Assembly: GCA_010015675.1 (NCBI GenBank)
Contig: ML976993.1
Span: forward strand, 757,726-817,012
DNA length: 59,287 nt
DNA from: Byssothecium circinans
Lineage: Eukaryota > Ascomycota > Dothideomycetes > Pleosporales > Massarinaceae
Reading direction: 5' to 3'
Shown here: positions 31,697-41,654 of the stretch, in pieces
Position numbering within the stretch: the stretch's first letter is position 1
Layout of the letters: each line of letters opens with the position of its first letter
Notes under the pieces: generated by a model
Told to the model about the DNA's origin: nothing
Databases searched by the model: none
The model's input: the letters and a program-made list of their open reading frames with translations, nothing else
Made by a program: the position numbers and the translations under genes

Positions 31697-32100
31697 CGAA
31701 CGGGCCTTGTCGACTTGAAGACGATGAATAGGGAATATCAAGATAATTATCTATAGCCGCACAACAGATATCCCATTCACTAACTACTTACAACCGCACC
31801 ACGAGCTCCTGAGAGTGGGCAGGTGAAGTGTTCCGTACGATTTGCCCGTATACCTATGGACGCACCAATGCACCATACCCTAGGTGAGCCGCTAACCTTC
31901 GTTGGAGTCAAACAGATAAGCACATGAACAGTTTGTATCGTTCGCCAAAAGAAGGTACCGACAGTCATAAAAGGCGTTTGCGGATCTTAGGCTGTTTGTT
32001 CGATCACTCTCAGCTTTCCCGCACGGGGCATAAACACCCGCTCTCCCCATCTCTCTCCTCCGAACAACTCGCCGTCTCTATATATACAACAACCCAAATC
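31697..32100. other. Intergenic spacer with promoter of the metalloprotease gene
   Basis: 404 bp. TATATATA-like sequence at about 32079-32086 lies about 15-20 bp before the ATG at 32101. CT-rich sequence lies just upstream of it. Nothing else is recognised. Confidence 0.4.
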
Positions 32101-33364
32101 ATGGCTTCCTTGTCCCTCATTTTCCTTCTCTCCACTCTCATGGCGCTTGTGCACGCCAATACCCCCCTTCCCGAGAAGATCCCCTGCGGCATCAGCTTCC
32201 CAGCCTCCAAAGACCGCTTATCCATCTGGGAGGGTCTCGTCAACGGCACTATCACCGACCGTCAGAAAGGCTCGGCCGATCTGTTTGGTCAGAATGGCGG
32301 TCCCAAGCCATGGCCTCGCAACTCGCGCAACAAGGTCGTGATCAAGTACTGCTATGAGTTTCAGTCTACTAAGCAGAAGCTTGAGAACGCCTTGGAGATG
32401 GAGGGCTTCTCCGTGTGGAGGCAGGCACTTGGTGGTGGACCTAGTGCTTCCTCGCATTATGGTGTGGAGTTCTCCGAGACCAAGGATTCGAACGGTGAGA
32501 GCATGTATTGCTATGTCAATGACTCCGATAAGTGCAAGTCATTTTTTTGCTTCCTGAATAAGGAAGACTATGTTCTCGGACTCGAGCTAACGTAAGATTT
32601 TGTAGGGAACGATGCTGTGCCCAAGGATGCACTGGCCATTATTGTCGACTACACACCGGGGGCCTCTGGCAGCGCAACTATCGGATACGTCTATGACAAT
32701 GCCAATCCCGAGGTATGTATACACATCAACGGTAAAGCATATCATTTACTAATCGTAGTCGTCACTAGCCTAGGCAGCACATTTTAGCACTTGCGTAAGA
32801 CCGCGAACACCGTCTCCCCCAAGCCATTGCTCATGAACTCGGCCACGTCCTAGGCATGGCCCACGAGCACCAGCGCCCAGACCGTAAGTACCCCTTCCCC
32901 ATCCCCACTCTACCTCCCACTGACACCCCGCAGGAGACTACTGGCTAAAGTACCGCTGCCACATGCTCTGGGACTTCAAAAAGAAAATCGATGAACTCCG
33001 CCGCTACATCCCCGAGCCCACATACGCCGACCTCTGCGACGACGTGTGGCACGCCTGGCAAGTCAACTTCTCGGGCAAAGACTACGTCAAGGGCGAATCA
33101 CTCGGCGATGCGCGGACGAACCCCGACTTCACGCCGAAGAAGTGGAATGTGCGCCAGTCCAGCATGTATTATGATAAGGATTCCATTATGCAGTATCCGT
33201 CGTGGTTGAATGCGGAACCGGTGTGTACTAGGGTCTCCATGGACTATTGCCCGCTTGTCGAGAATAACGGTGGCCAGTCTGGTTGGGTGGAGGATGATTA
33301 TGTGCCGTCGGGGAGGGATGTTGAGTGGGTTAAGGGGAACTATCCTTGGAAGGATCCGGCTTAA
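32101..33364 (+). CDS. Secreted astacin-like zinc metalloprotease (M12A), 352 aa
   Basis: A predicted secreted endopeptidase. Four exons (32101-32533, 32606-32716, 32800-32883 and 32934-33364) give a fully open frame. The signal peptide is MASLSLIFLLSTLMALVHA. The zinc site is HELGHVLGMAHEHQRPDRD (His193, Glu194, His197, His203), which matches the astacin signature, and the Met-turn is SIMQYPS (Met295, Tyr297). Cys residues at 218, 244 and beyond fit disulfides. The first intron has a GC donor (AAGT|GCAAGT) and TAG acceptor; it is the only split I found that keeps the frame. The second donor is GTATAC inside a GTATGTATAC run, chosen because it alone restores REHRLPQAIAHELGH. About 120 residues between signal and catalytic domain may act as a propeptide. 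Confidence 0.85.
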
Positions 33365-33954
33365 GAGGTTACTGTGGCTGGGCGGGTATTTGACACGGCA
33401 TGTGTTGGCGTTGCATATAATCCACACATGGAACATCGGCTTCAAAATAGTAGACTTTGGGTTTCTAGATCAGTCCGGTATACGAGTAATGAAGGTCAGG
33501 ATACGGTCATAGAGATAGTGTAAGCCTTGATGAAGAACAACAGTATACCATTCAGTGTAGGACAGGACGAATCGCTGCTCGCTAAGCCTAGCCTCGCAGA
33601 CGATATATATACTAGGGATCACATCACATGACTCAGCCCCTCACGGGCGAGTAGCTTCAAAGCCCTGGCAATGCTGAGACTTTCCCCACGATTTCTCGCA
33701 GTCTATGAAAGCAAATGCAGTGATAGCTTATGGTTGACTACAGCTTGTTAGGCTGCTGCTGGCTACGGTGCTACGAGCTCAGAGGTATAGCATTTGAGTT
33801 GATCATGGAAATGATTGTACCCTCTTAATCGTACGATTCACATAGACACAAACCGGATGAAATAGAATACGAAAAAATAGAATTCGTTTACGCGAAAGCT
33901 GATATACAACGAATCAAAGTATTCTAAATTCTTTCTATTACCCACGCTGTTTCC
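33365..33954. other. Intergenic, convergent 3' ends
   Basis: 590 bp between two converging genes. It is AT-rich toward 33820-33950. No gene or structured element was recognised. Confidence 0.4.
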
Positions 33955-35994
33955 TTACACCCGACACAACTTCCCGTCCTGTGTCTGAACACCACGGTCA
34001 CCATCTTCTACTACCCAACTCTCACTATTCACCCCGCGGTAAACATAGAACAACCCAGTCGGATCCCAAAGCTTCTTCAACTCGACCAATCTCGGGTAAT
34101 TCGCACCCCAGAAAGATTGCTGCCAGTTGGGCTCCGCGATATCCGCTTCATTCGCATAACTGCCACCATTGGGCGTCGCATCACGGAGAGGTTTCATAAT
34201 CGTATTTGTCACAAAATCTGCCGCAGCAGCAAGACCTGTGGGCGAAGTATCCAGGATGTTGTTGACGGCGATGAGTTGTGCGGCTTCGTTACGGAAAGCC
34301 GGGTTGACGCTGTTGATGATGTTGGCGGGGCTGTTGGGTGCTTGATGGTACATCATGGTGACGACGGTATTGTCGACGATGTGCTTTACGGCGGCGAAAG
34401 TCGTGTTGCTGAGTTCATTGTCCTCCCAGTTTCCCTTGGGCAGGAGACGGTTCGCAGGTGTGGCGGCGATGCTGCCGATGTGCTGGTCGAGAGGCGCGAA
34501 GGTGGCTTGGTACGCGGGATACACTGAGTCGTAGTACTTGTTCTCGATCTGGTATGGTATGCCGAGTGCGGTGAGCTTGTCAAAGAAGGGTTTCGTAAGA
34601 GTCTCGAACTCGGCGATCGTCTTGTTGGTGGCAAAGAACGGGAGCATGGAGAAAGTATATCCCGCCGCACCGATGTTGGCCAGGTTCATTATCGAGAAGT
34701 AGGAGTATGTTTTGGCGGCGTTGTACTTGGGCATCTCATCCCAGAAAGCGCGGACTCCTTGCCAAAAAGTCTCTTCGGAGACGTTTTGCGAGCTTGAGAA
34801 GCTGAAGACGGAGGTCGTGACTGGAATCTTAGGGTGCACCTTTACCACTGCTGAAGTGATGATTCCGAATGTGCCGCCTCCGCCGCCGAGCATAGCCCAG
34901 TAGAGATCTGGGTTAATCTTGGGCGAGACAGTGATGAAGCGACCGCTAGCCGTCACAACGTTGAGCGAGACGATCTGATCAGCGCCCATACCAAAGAGCT
35001 GCATGAGCGGGCTGTGGCCACCTCCCGTTGAATAACCACCGAAAACCCCCACAGTAGGGCAGATACCGGCAACAGCGCTCACGCCGTGCTTATCCGCAGC
35101 TGCCATAAGTTCGTTGCCTTGAACACCGGCACCGACCTGGAAGACAGGGCCACTATAGTATGAGTCCTTGTAGTTTTTGATATAGATGATATCCTTGAGA
35201 TTGTGCGTCCACAGGCTCAAAGCACCCTTCCCAGTGGATCGACCATTGTAATCGTGGCCAGTGTTCTTGATAACGAGACGAAGGTTGAGCGAGCGAGCTA
35301 GGTTTACGGCGAGTTGGACTTGCGCGACGTTGCTGACCTTGATCGAGTAGGAAGAGTAGCCACCGAGCGTACAGGTATCGGAGTTTGTCGCGTTCGTATT
35401 GGGCATGCAAGTCATGCCTGTGTAGAGTGGCCACATTGCTGACGCTGGGTCATTGTAGCTAAGTTAATGTTAGGAGATCCGTCTGTTCAGATACCGTATT
35501 TCTACTCACTGAGGTGACTCAGTAGCCCACCCGGCATTAACAGCCTCACACTTTGCCTTGTCGTAATTGTTGAACTCCGACTTGGGATAGCACACCGAAG
35601 CCAACGGCACAACCTCATTCAGAGCGCCACCGAGCAAAAGGTCGAAAACATTCCACACCGGTTTCGACGGCCACAAAAGGTCTCCCGGCGCAGTCTTACA
35701 ATTCGAAGACTGCCTCAGTAAACTTCTTCTTTGCGCCGCATCAGTTTTGACGTTGCTGTCAGCGAAGGCAAAAAGATCTGCATATTCTGCCGTCTCATTA
35801 TTGCTGAGAAGATCCGTAATCACTTCGTCTGTGACTTGAACCACCTCTGTATCAAGTAGAGGTACTTTCGCATCTGTTTGGTCGGCTGGGACTGTTGTCG
35901 CCGCAGGCGCGATGCGGAGCGTTGTAGAAGAAGCAGACTGCGCAGATGTGAGCGCAGCCGCAGAGGCAAAATAAACGATATAAGAAGTCCTCAT
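33955..35994 (-). CDS. Secreted FAD-linked oxidoreductase (berberine-bridge-enzyme-like), 662 aa
   Basis: An FAD-dependent oxidase, probably of small carbohydrates or secondary metabolites. Two exons, 35994-35510 and 35458-33955, join across a 51-bp intron. The signal peptide is MRTSYIVYFASAAALTSAQS. About 130 residues of low-complexity N-terminal sequence precede the first Cys-containing part. The FAD-binding 4 domain has LRLVIKNTGHDYNGRSTGKG with His230, and AGICPTVGVFGGYSTGGGHS with Cys295. His and Cys at this spacing are the two residues that hold flavin in bicovalent members. The C-terminal BBE segment ends with NYPRLVELKKLWDPTGLFYVYRGVNSE. The substrate cannot be assigned; there is no neighbouring biosynthetic cluster. 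Confidence 0.92.
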
Positions 35995-37059
35995 AATGAC
36001 AAACGAATATGGCGCAGAAGTGAGTGGACAGACTTCCTGGAGCCCAAATAGGAGCTAGATGCCGGGTATCTTATACCTAGGTAAACAAATCTATCGCTCT
36101 ATGAAGGTACGGCAGTTGATCGGGAATCGAACCAGTGGATTTCCAAATCCTCGGTTGATTCAAGGGGCCCACCTCGCACCCTAGCTCGCGGAAACCGTTT
36201 TTCTAATTTCTGCGTTGCAATCTCGTGAGCGCTTTAAACATAGGGATATCCGAGCGGGCTCAGGGTCCGCGAAAAGGACGGGACGAGTCGAGAGTCCGGG
36301 AGTTGTGGGCTTTTGGGCGCCTAATCGAGAAGTTTAGGTTGTCGTGAAGATTAATAATCAGCTTTAGTGTACGTTGGGATTGGAATTCCCGGTCATTCTT
36401 CTTTGCTCGTGCGGCAAACATTGATTTGAATGATCGCTATTCCTACATGTCCGAAATTATGAGGATCGGGAGCTCGGAATCCTGGGGTAGTTGATTGGTG
36501 GTGCAACTGACGCCGTGCTGTGCCGTACATCTGCATCGACTCGGTTCAATGTCTACATTGACCGGCCGAGTCAGGAAGTTACCATCCGACCCGTCTCTAA
36601 TACGCCATTCTACATTTTTGGTAACTTTCACGTCAAGATACGTACATACCTGGAGTGATAATCACACCAATTTCGTCCTAAAACGAAGTCATGCAGGTAC
36701 GCGGGTCATCAGCTGACAAAGCGAAAGTAGTTTAACCTCAAGTTCGTCGTTCACACCGTTCATGCATCGATTCATCGGAGCAGTTGCTAGATTGGTGGGA
36801 AGATTTAGGGCTTGAGGTCGATCGCCTCTGCGTATAAACCCAGGAAAGTCGGCATGTGGGTACCTTTTCGCTGGGCCTCTATCTCCCAGCTATCAGTCCA
36901 AGTACTTTGTGCTGATCGTTCCTGCTCTCACATCATACCAGGTACTCCTTGGTATCAATCGATCAAAAGCTCGGTTACCTTAGTCGTCTATTGGATTGAT
37001 AGCGATACAAACATTGCGTTGTCGGGTTACGGCGAGAGTGTGAAGCTGCGCTGGGTGTC
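35995..37059. other. Intergenic
   Basis: 1.07 kb between divergent genes. A minus-strand TTCGATTCCC near 36120 resembles a tRNA B box, but the flanks do not fold into a cloverleaf. No other feature is supported. Confidence 0.4.
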
Positions 37060-38579
37060 ATGGCGAACTCGGGATTACAGCCTGCGCTCATTGCACTGCT
37101 GTATATCCCTTGTGCGCTCTCGGGGTTTGTGCTGGGCGTAAGATGTTGGCGGAAGAGGTTGGATCGTACATTTGGTGGTGGTATGGAACTTCACCAAGCG
37201 CTCCTTCCAAAGTGCTAATGTTGGCTCAGGTGACTGGACTGTCATCGTCGCGTGGATATTGTCGTTGATCAACAGTATCCTGACCCATATCTGTACGTCG
37301 TTGGTCTTTCCCACACCTCATACGGTAGAAGTCCTATGCTAAGAGTTGATGTGGTGTAGACGTTCTCTTAACTTTCGGAGGCTACTATCTCCAAGACATA
37401 CCAATGCCCATCTTCCTCGCCAACCAACCGAAAGCGAACAAGGTACGTACAGCCGACCCCCCTTCTCCCCCAAACACCCTCCTGCCAATCTTCCCTCGCT
37501 CTCGAAGCCTTCACTAACTTCCACCATCACAGATCCAGTACGCATTCGCCGTCGAATACAACGCGATAATGATGACGACGAAACTCTCCTTCCTCTTGTC
37601 ACTCCAAAACCTGCGCTCGCGCAATAAATGGATCACGCGATCTCTCTGGACGATCCAAATCATCAACCTCCTTTCCGGCATCATGAGCACGTTTTTCAAC
37701 GCTTTTCCCTGCCAGCCCCTAGTAAAAGTTTACACGCCCACACTCCCTGGGCATTGTTTAGGTACATTACCTACCCCACGCAGACACCACAACTCCCGAC
37801 ACACAGCCCATCCCACGCCCACTCCCTTAACAAACGCCGTGCTAACGTTCCTCCCAGATCCCTTCAAAATAGTAATCGGCTGCGTAACCGCCGTCCTAGC
37901 AACCGACATCATGGTCCTCGCAATGCCGACCTGGATAATCCACGACCTGAAAATGCCGCTCAAGAAGAAAATCCTTTCAATCGGCTTCCTCAGCATCGGC
38001 GTCATCGTCATAATAATCGGCGTTTTACGCGTCATCTGGCTCGCTAACGTCTTCAGGGGGGTCTTCAACACGCATTCAGTCGAGCAGTCGTACTCGGCCA
38101 TCGAGTCCAACGTCGCCATCATCGGCGCCTCGGGCCCCACGGTGAAATATATCTTCGGCTTTGTAGTGCCCTGCCTGAAGAGCGACGGCAAGGCGTCCAA
38201 GAGGTCCGCCGCGTATGGATATGGCTACGGGTATGGAGTTTCGGAGTCTGTGGGGGCGGATTCGAGACCGGGGTTGAGTAAGTATCGGAGCCGGGCTGGG
38301 TACGATGATTTGAGGGATTCGGAGAGTTTGAATCGCCGGGATATTGGGATGGAGGGGGGGAGTGAGTGGAAGTGGAAGAGGACGGAGGAGGATGCGAGGA
38401 GTGATGAGCAGAGGATTACGGGGATGGGGGAGAGCATTGTGAAGACGGTGGATTGGAAGGTTAGTTCGAGGGAGTCGAGGGAGAGGAAGGGAATGGGGGA
38501 GAGTGATGCGTCGGTATCGGCGTCGGCGTCAGCGTCGGCGTTGGCGGTGAAGGCGGTGCAGCCGGCTCATGTGGTGTAG
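37060..38579 (+). CDS. Fungal rhodopsin-domain (PTH11/SAT4-like) seven-span membrane protein, 405 aa
   Basis: Five exons: 37060-37180, 37230-37292, 37360-37442, 37533-37761 and 37858-38579. Every splice preserves frame; introns are 49-96 bp. Seven hydrophobic spans occupy about residues 8-280. Signature stretches are WTVIVAWILSLINSI, YYLQDIPMPIFLANQ, YAFAVEYNAIMMTTKLSFLL, CQPL...GHCLDPFKIVIGCVTAVLATDIMVLAMPTW and YSAIESNVAIIGASGPTVKYIF. These fit the fungal Rhodopsin domain family, plasma-membrane proteins related to the PTH11 sensors of host surfaces. The cytosolic tail is Gly/Tyr- then Ser/Arg-rich, with a YGYGYGYG run and a SASASASA run coded by a microsatellite (about 38510-38545). The ligand is unknown. 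Confidence 0.88.
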
Positions 38580-38952
38580 GAAGGGATGTTGTAGAAAAGG
38601 AATTTGAATTATTATTATTTGTGCGGGATACCGCTTGTTTTCATCCTCGTATGATGTTGTGGTATATCCTTTCAGCTTCGTCTTCATTATTGGCATCTCT
38701 ACTGCCATCTCATATTGCCATGCCTACATGCAATACAGTCTCCAGAGTATAGTGGCACTACTGCTAGCGAGGCGTGTCTATGATAACGTTAAAGTCATTC
38801 TTCCACAGTAGTGTTAAAAGTTCAGATGAATATACCTTTATGTCTTCCTTTCCAAACCACCGATTTAGCAACAAATAGCCATCCCTTCATGCTGATTCTG
38901 AGCCAAACCCACAGCCTCACATTTATGCTCCCGACCCACTCATACCCGCCCC
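38580..38952. other. Intergenic, convergent 3' ends
   Basis: 373 bp between converging genes; no gene, repeat or hairpin of note. Confidence 0.4.
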
Positions 38953-40858
38953 TCATATTATCCCCAAAACACTCAACCCCTTTCCCCTCCTCTCACAGCC
39001 CCCTGCACTCTCCCCCTCCACCTCACCATCCGCCCCATGCGCCATCAAAAGCTGCACCATCGCGCTCCTCTCTCGACTATCCAACATCGCAACCGCAACC
39101 TGCAATGGGGTAGCACCCAAAGGTCCCAACCGATTAACATCAGCCCCCATTTCCAACAACCATCTCGCGATCTCATATCCGCCGGGCGTCCTTGCCGCGA
39201 GATGAAGCGGCGTCTCGCCATTAGCATTCGGCGTATCGATCGAGAAGACGATGGAAGCAGGCGCGTTGAATTTCGACGCCGTTGGTGTCGGCGGTAGGGG
39301 AAAGGCTTGGAGAGATGGGTCCGAAGCAGCGAAGGAGAGGAGAAATTGGAGATTCTCCAGGTTGCGGCCTAGGACTGCGGCGTGAAGAGCGGAATAGTAT
39401 GACGTTTTCGCCGTGCGTGTTATATCGGCGCCGTACTCGATAAGAAGCTTCAAGACGTCGGTTGGGAGTTCGTAGGCTGCGCGGATCACTAAAGTGCCGA
39501 ATTCTGGATGCGCAACATTTGGATTTGCGCCTTCGAAGAAGATGCGCTCGACGCTCAGGGCTGTGCTGGTTCGTGATATGTCACGGAGTTTGCGGTCGAC
39601 GGTCACGCGCTGGTTCCTGGTTAGCTGTTTCCGCCTTTCTTTCGATATGGCGATTTTGTCATTGGTGAGCTTCTGGTGGATGATTGAGATTTCTGTTGTC
39701 GTGGTGTATTGAGTTAGTCGGTTTGCTTTCGAGCTCGAAGTTTCTACGATGATCTGGGGCGAGTCGGTTCTTGTATGGCTCTTGGGCTTGACACTTTTTG
39801 GATTTCCAGACGACTGCGTTTGCGTTCCCGATGTAGTACTTTCGGCATAAAATGTTCCTTGTGATGGCGTGGATTCGTGCCTTGCGCGCTCGCGTTGGCG
39901 TTCTCGACTTCGCGGCCGTATGCTATTACGCGGGTCGGAAAGAGTGAGGGCATCTGGTGGTAAGGTGGGCGAGAGTAGTTTCTGCGACAATACATTTGCT
40001 ATCCAAGCGCCAATTCCGCTCGGAGACGCAGGCGAAGGTACCGATGGTGGCCTTTCTCTAGTGGACCGCGGCTGATCGCCCATTTCTGGCTCAAGAGAGT
40101 CGGAACGGGAGTCCGATCGCTTCTGACGTTCTTCAGCTACCTCCTGTTCCTCCAATAGAATCTTTGCAGAATTCCTGAGTTTGTCAAAAGAGGCGCATAG
40201 AGTTGGGCAGCGGCCTTCGGTGAGGGCTTCGATGTGTTCGCGTTCTACGTCAATTCGCCTCAGTATGGAGGTTTCTGGGCTTGCTGATTGTCCATCGATG
40301 CGATATTTCTTCATTATTGGTGATGATGTCCGGTCATTTACGCAGTCATGCGGTCTTGTATCTGTAAGCATGAGGAAGCCACGAAGGGCTGAACAGCACT
40401 CACAGCACGACAAGGTCCAGCACCAGGTCCAGAGCTGATCTCAAAGCCTCCAGATCCTGCCGTATGCCTTGAGATTCTCTTTCTGAAAATATATGCCATG
40501 CCTCTCTGCGCTTCTCGCCTGCGGAAAGTCGTATGATGGGCTTGTGTAGGGCTTCGGTTGACGTGACGCAGAAGTCCAAGAAGCCAGCCATCGCCTCAAC
40601 CAACGGAATGGGGAATCGGGTACGAGCTGCTGAGAAATCATCGCGTGCGATATCGAGCGATAGCTTTATCGAGAGGAGGTCGGCGTTGACGGCGTTCATG
40701 TAATGTCGCGAGTCGCGCAATTGCCGTGCGAAACTGCTAGCATCTAGAATGATCTGTCGTCTATTGTCAGTCGTGGTCAAACATGGTCGCCATGTTGTAG
40801 GTACCTGAGCAATCGCCGAACTCATCGCAGCGCATCTCGCTGCGATCGTGCTCGTCAT
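38953..40858 (-). CDS. Ankyrin-repeat protein with HeLo-like N-terminal domain, 601 aa
   Basis: Three exons: 40858-40805, 40753-40404 and 40354-38953. Introns are 51 and 49 bp. The second acceptor is AAG because it alone gives a continuous frame (total 1806 bp). Residues 1-135 are helical (IAQIILDASSFARQLRDSRH...DLEALRSALDLVLDLVVL). They resemble the N-terminal domains of fungal STAND/NLR and HeLo-like proteins; this is a judgement from pattern and is not certain. About 160-330 is disordered, Ser/Arg/Pro-rich. About 375-590 carries ankyrin repeats, the clearest being LIEYGADITRTAKTSYYSALHAAVLG and NGETPLHLAARTPGGYEIARWLLEMGADVNRLGPLGATPLQVAV. No NACHT or NB-ARC P-loop is present. It is possibly a signalling adaptor. 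Confidence 0.82.
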
Positions 40859-41654
40859 CCTTCCAGACCCACTTGTGAAATTAAAGCGACCAGGCTGTTG
40901 AAGATCTATGGAACCTTAAAGTAAGGATAGAGAAAAGGACGAACCCGCAAAAACTTTCCAGAAGTTCTCGCATGAATTTCGGCGCCTAGATATCAAGTTC
41001 GATGTTACGCTGAAACATACGGACATTCAACCTGTGCAGAAAGCAGCTGGTGAGCCATCGGCGTCCAGAAAAAAGGAGTGACGGAGTATGTTTAAGCAAA
41101 CCTTGGCGTACAGCCTCTACCACCATGTTGTACGTGCAGCAGATCGCCATGACTACTTCGGGCAGCCCTCCGCTCGAATCCGGTCCATAATGAGACAGCG
41201 CATTCCAGGTCTAGCAGGGTGTGGAGTGATTATGCGAGCCCGTGCATCTGCATGCTGTGGAAATAAATGAGCGTGGTTCTGCCGAAGGCCCCTAAACCCT
41301 GTAAATAAAGCTGATTGCTCGCAGCATACGGAGTGCGGATAGATTTGATGAATCGTTGTCAGCCCAATTGGAACGATATGTTACAAAAGTGGCTTTTGTT
41401 GATCATCAGATGTGCGGCCCCTTCTTCGTTTCGCGGATTTCCCGTGTCTATCATCTGTGCGCACGTAAGGCTGGAATTAAGACAACGCGATTGGGCCGGT
41501 CTTCAGCCAACGCAAACAGCCTTGCCGTGACCCCGAGTCAAGAGAGACGATGAAACACTAGCAAAGCCTCGAAGCATCTGACGTATCTGTAAAGATTGAA
41601 AGCCCAATATCACTAGATGTTTGCATTACGCGTGGCTTTCAGCTTTCAGCCACA
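40859..41654. other. Intergenic
   Basis: 796 bp between two minus-strand genes; no supported gene. Pro-less short frames only. Confidence 0.4.

Noticed and set aside
36085..36200. tRNA-like stretch on the minus strand with TTCGATTCCC
   Set aside because: The B-box match is good, but the T stem has two mismatches in five pairs, no partner for the acceptor end exists upstream and no proper A box is present.
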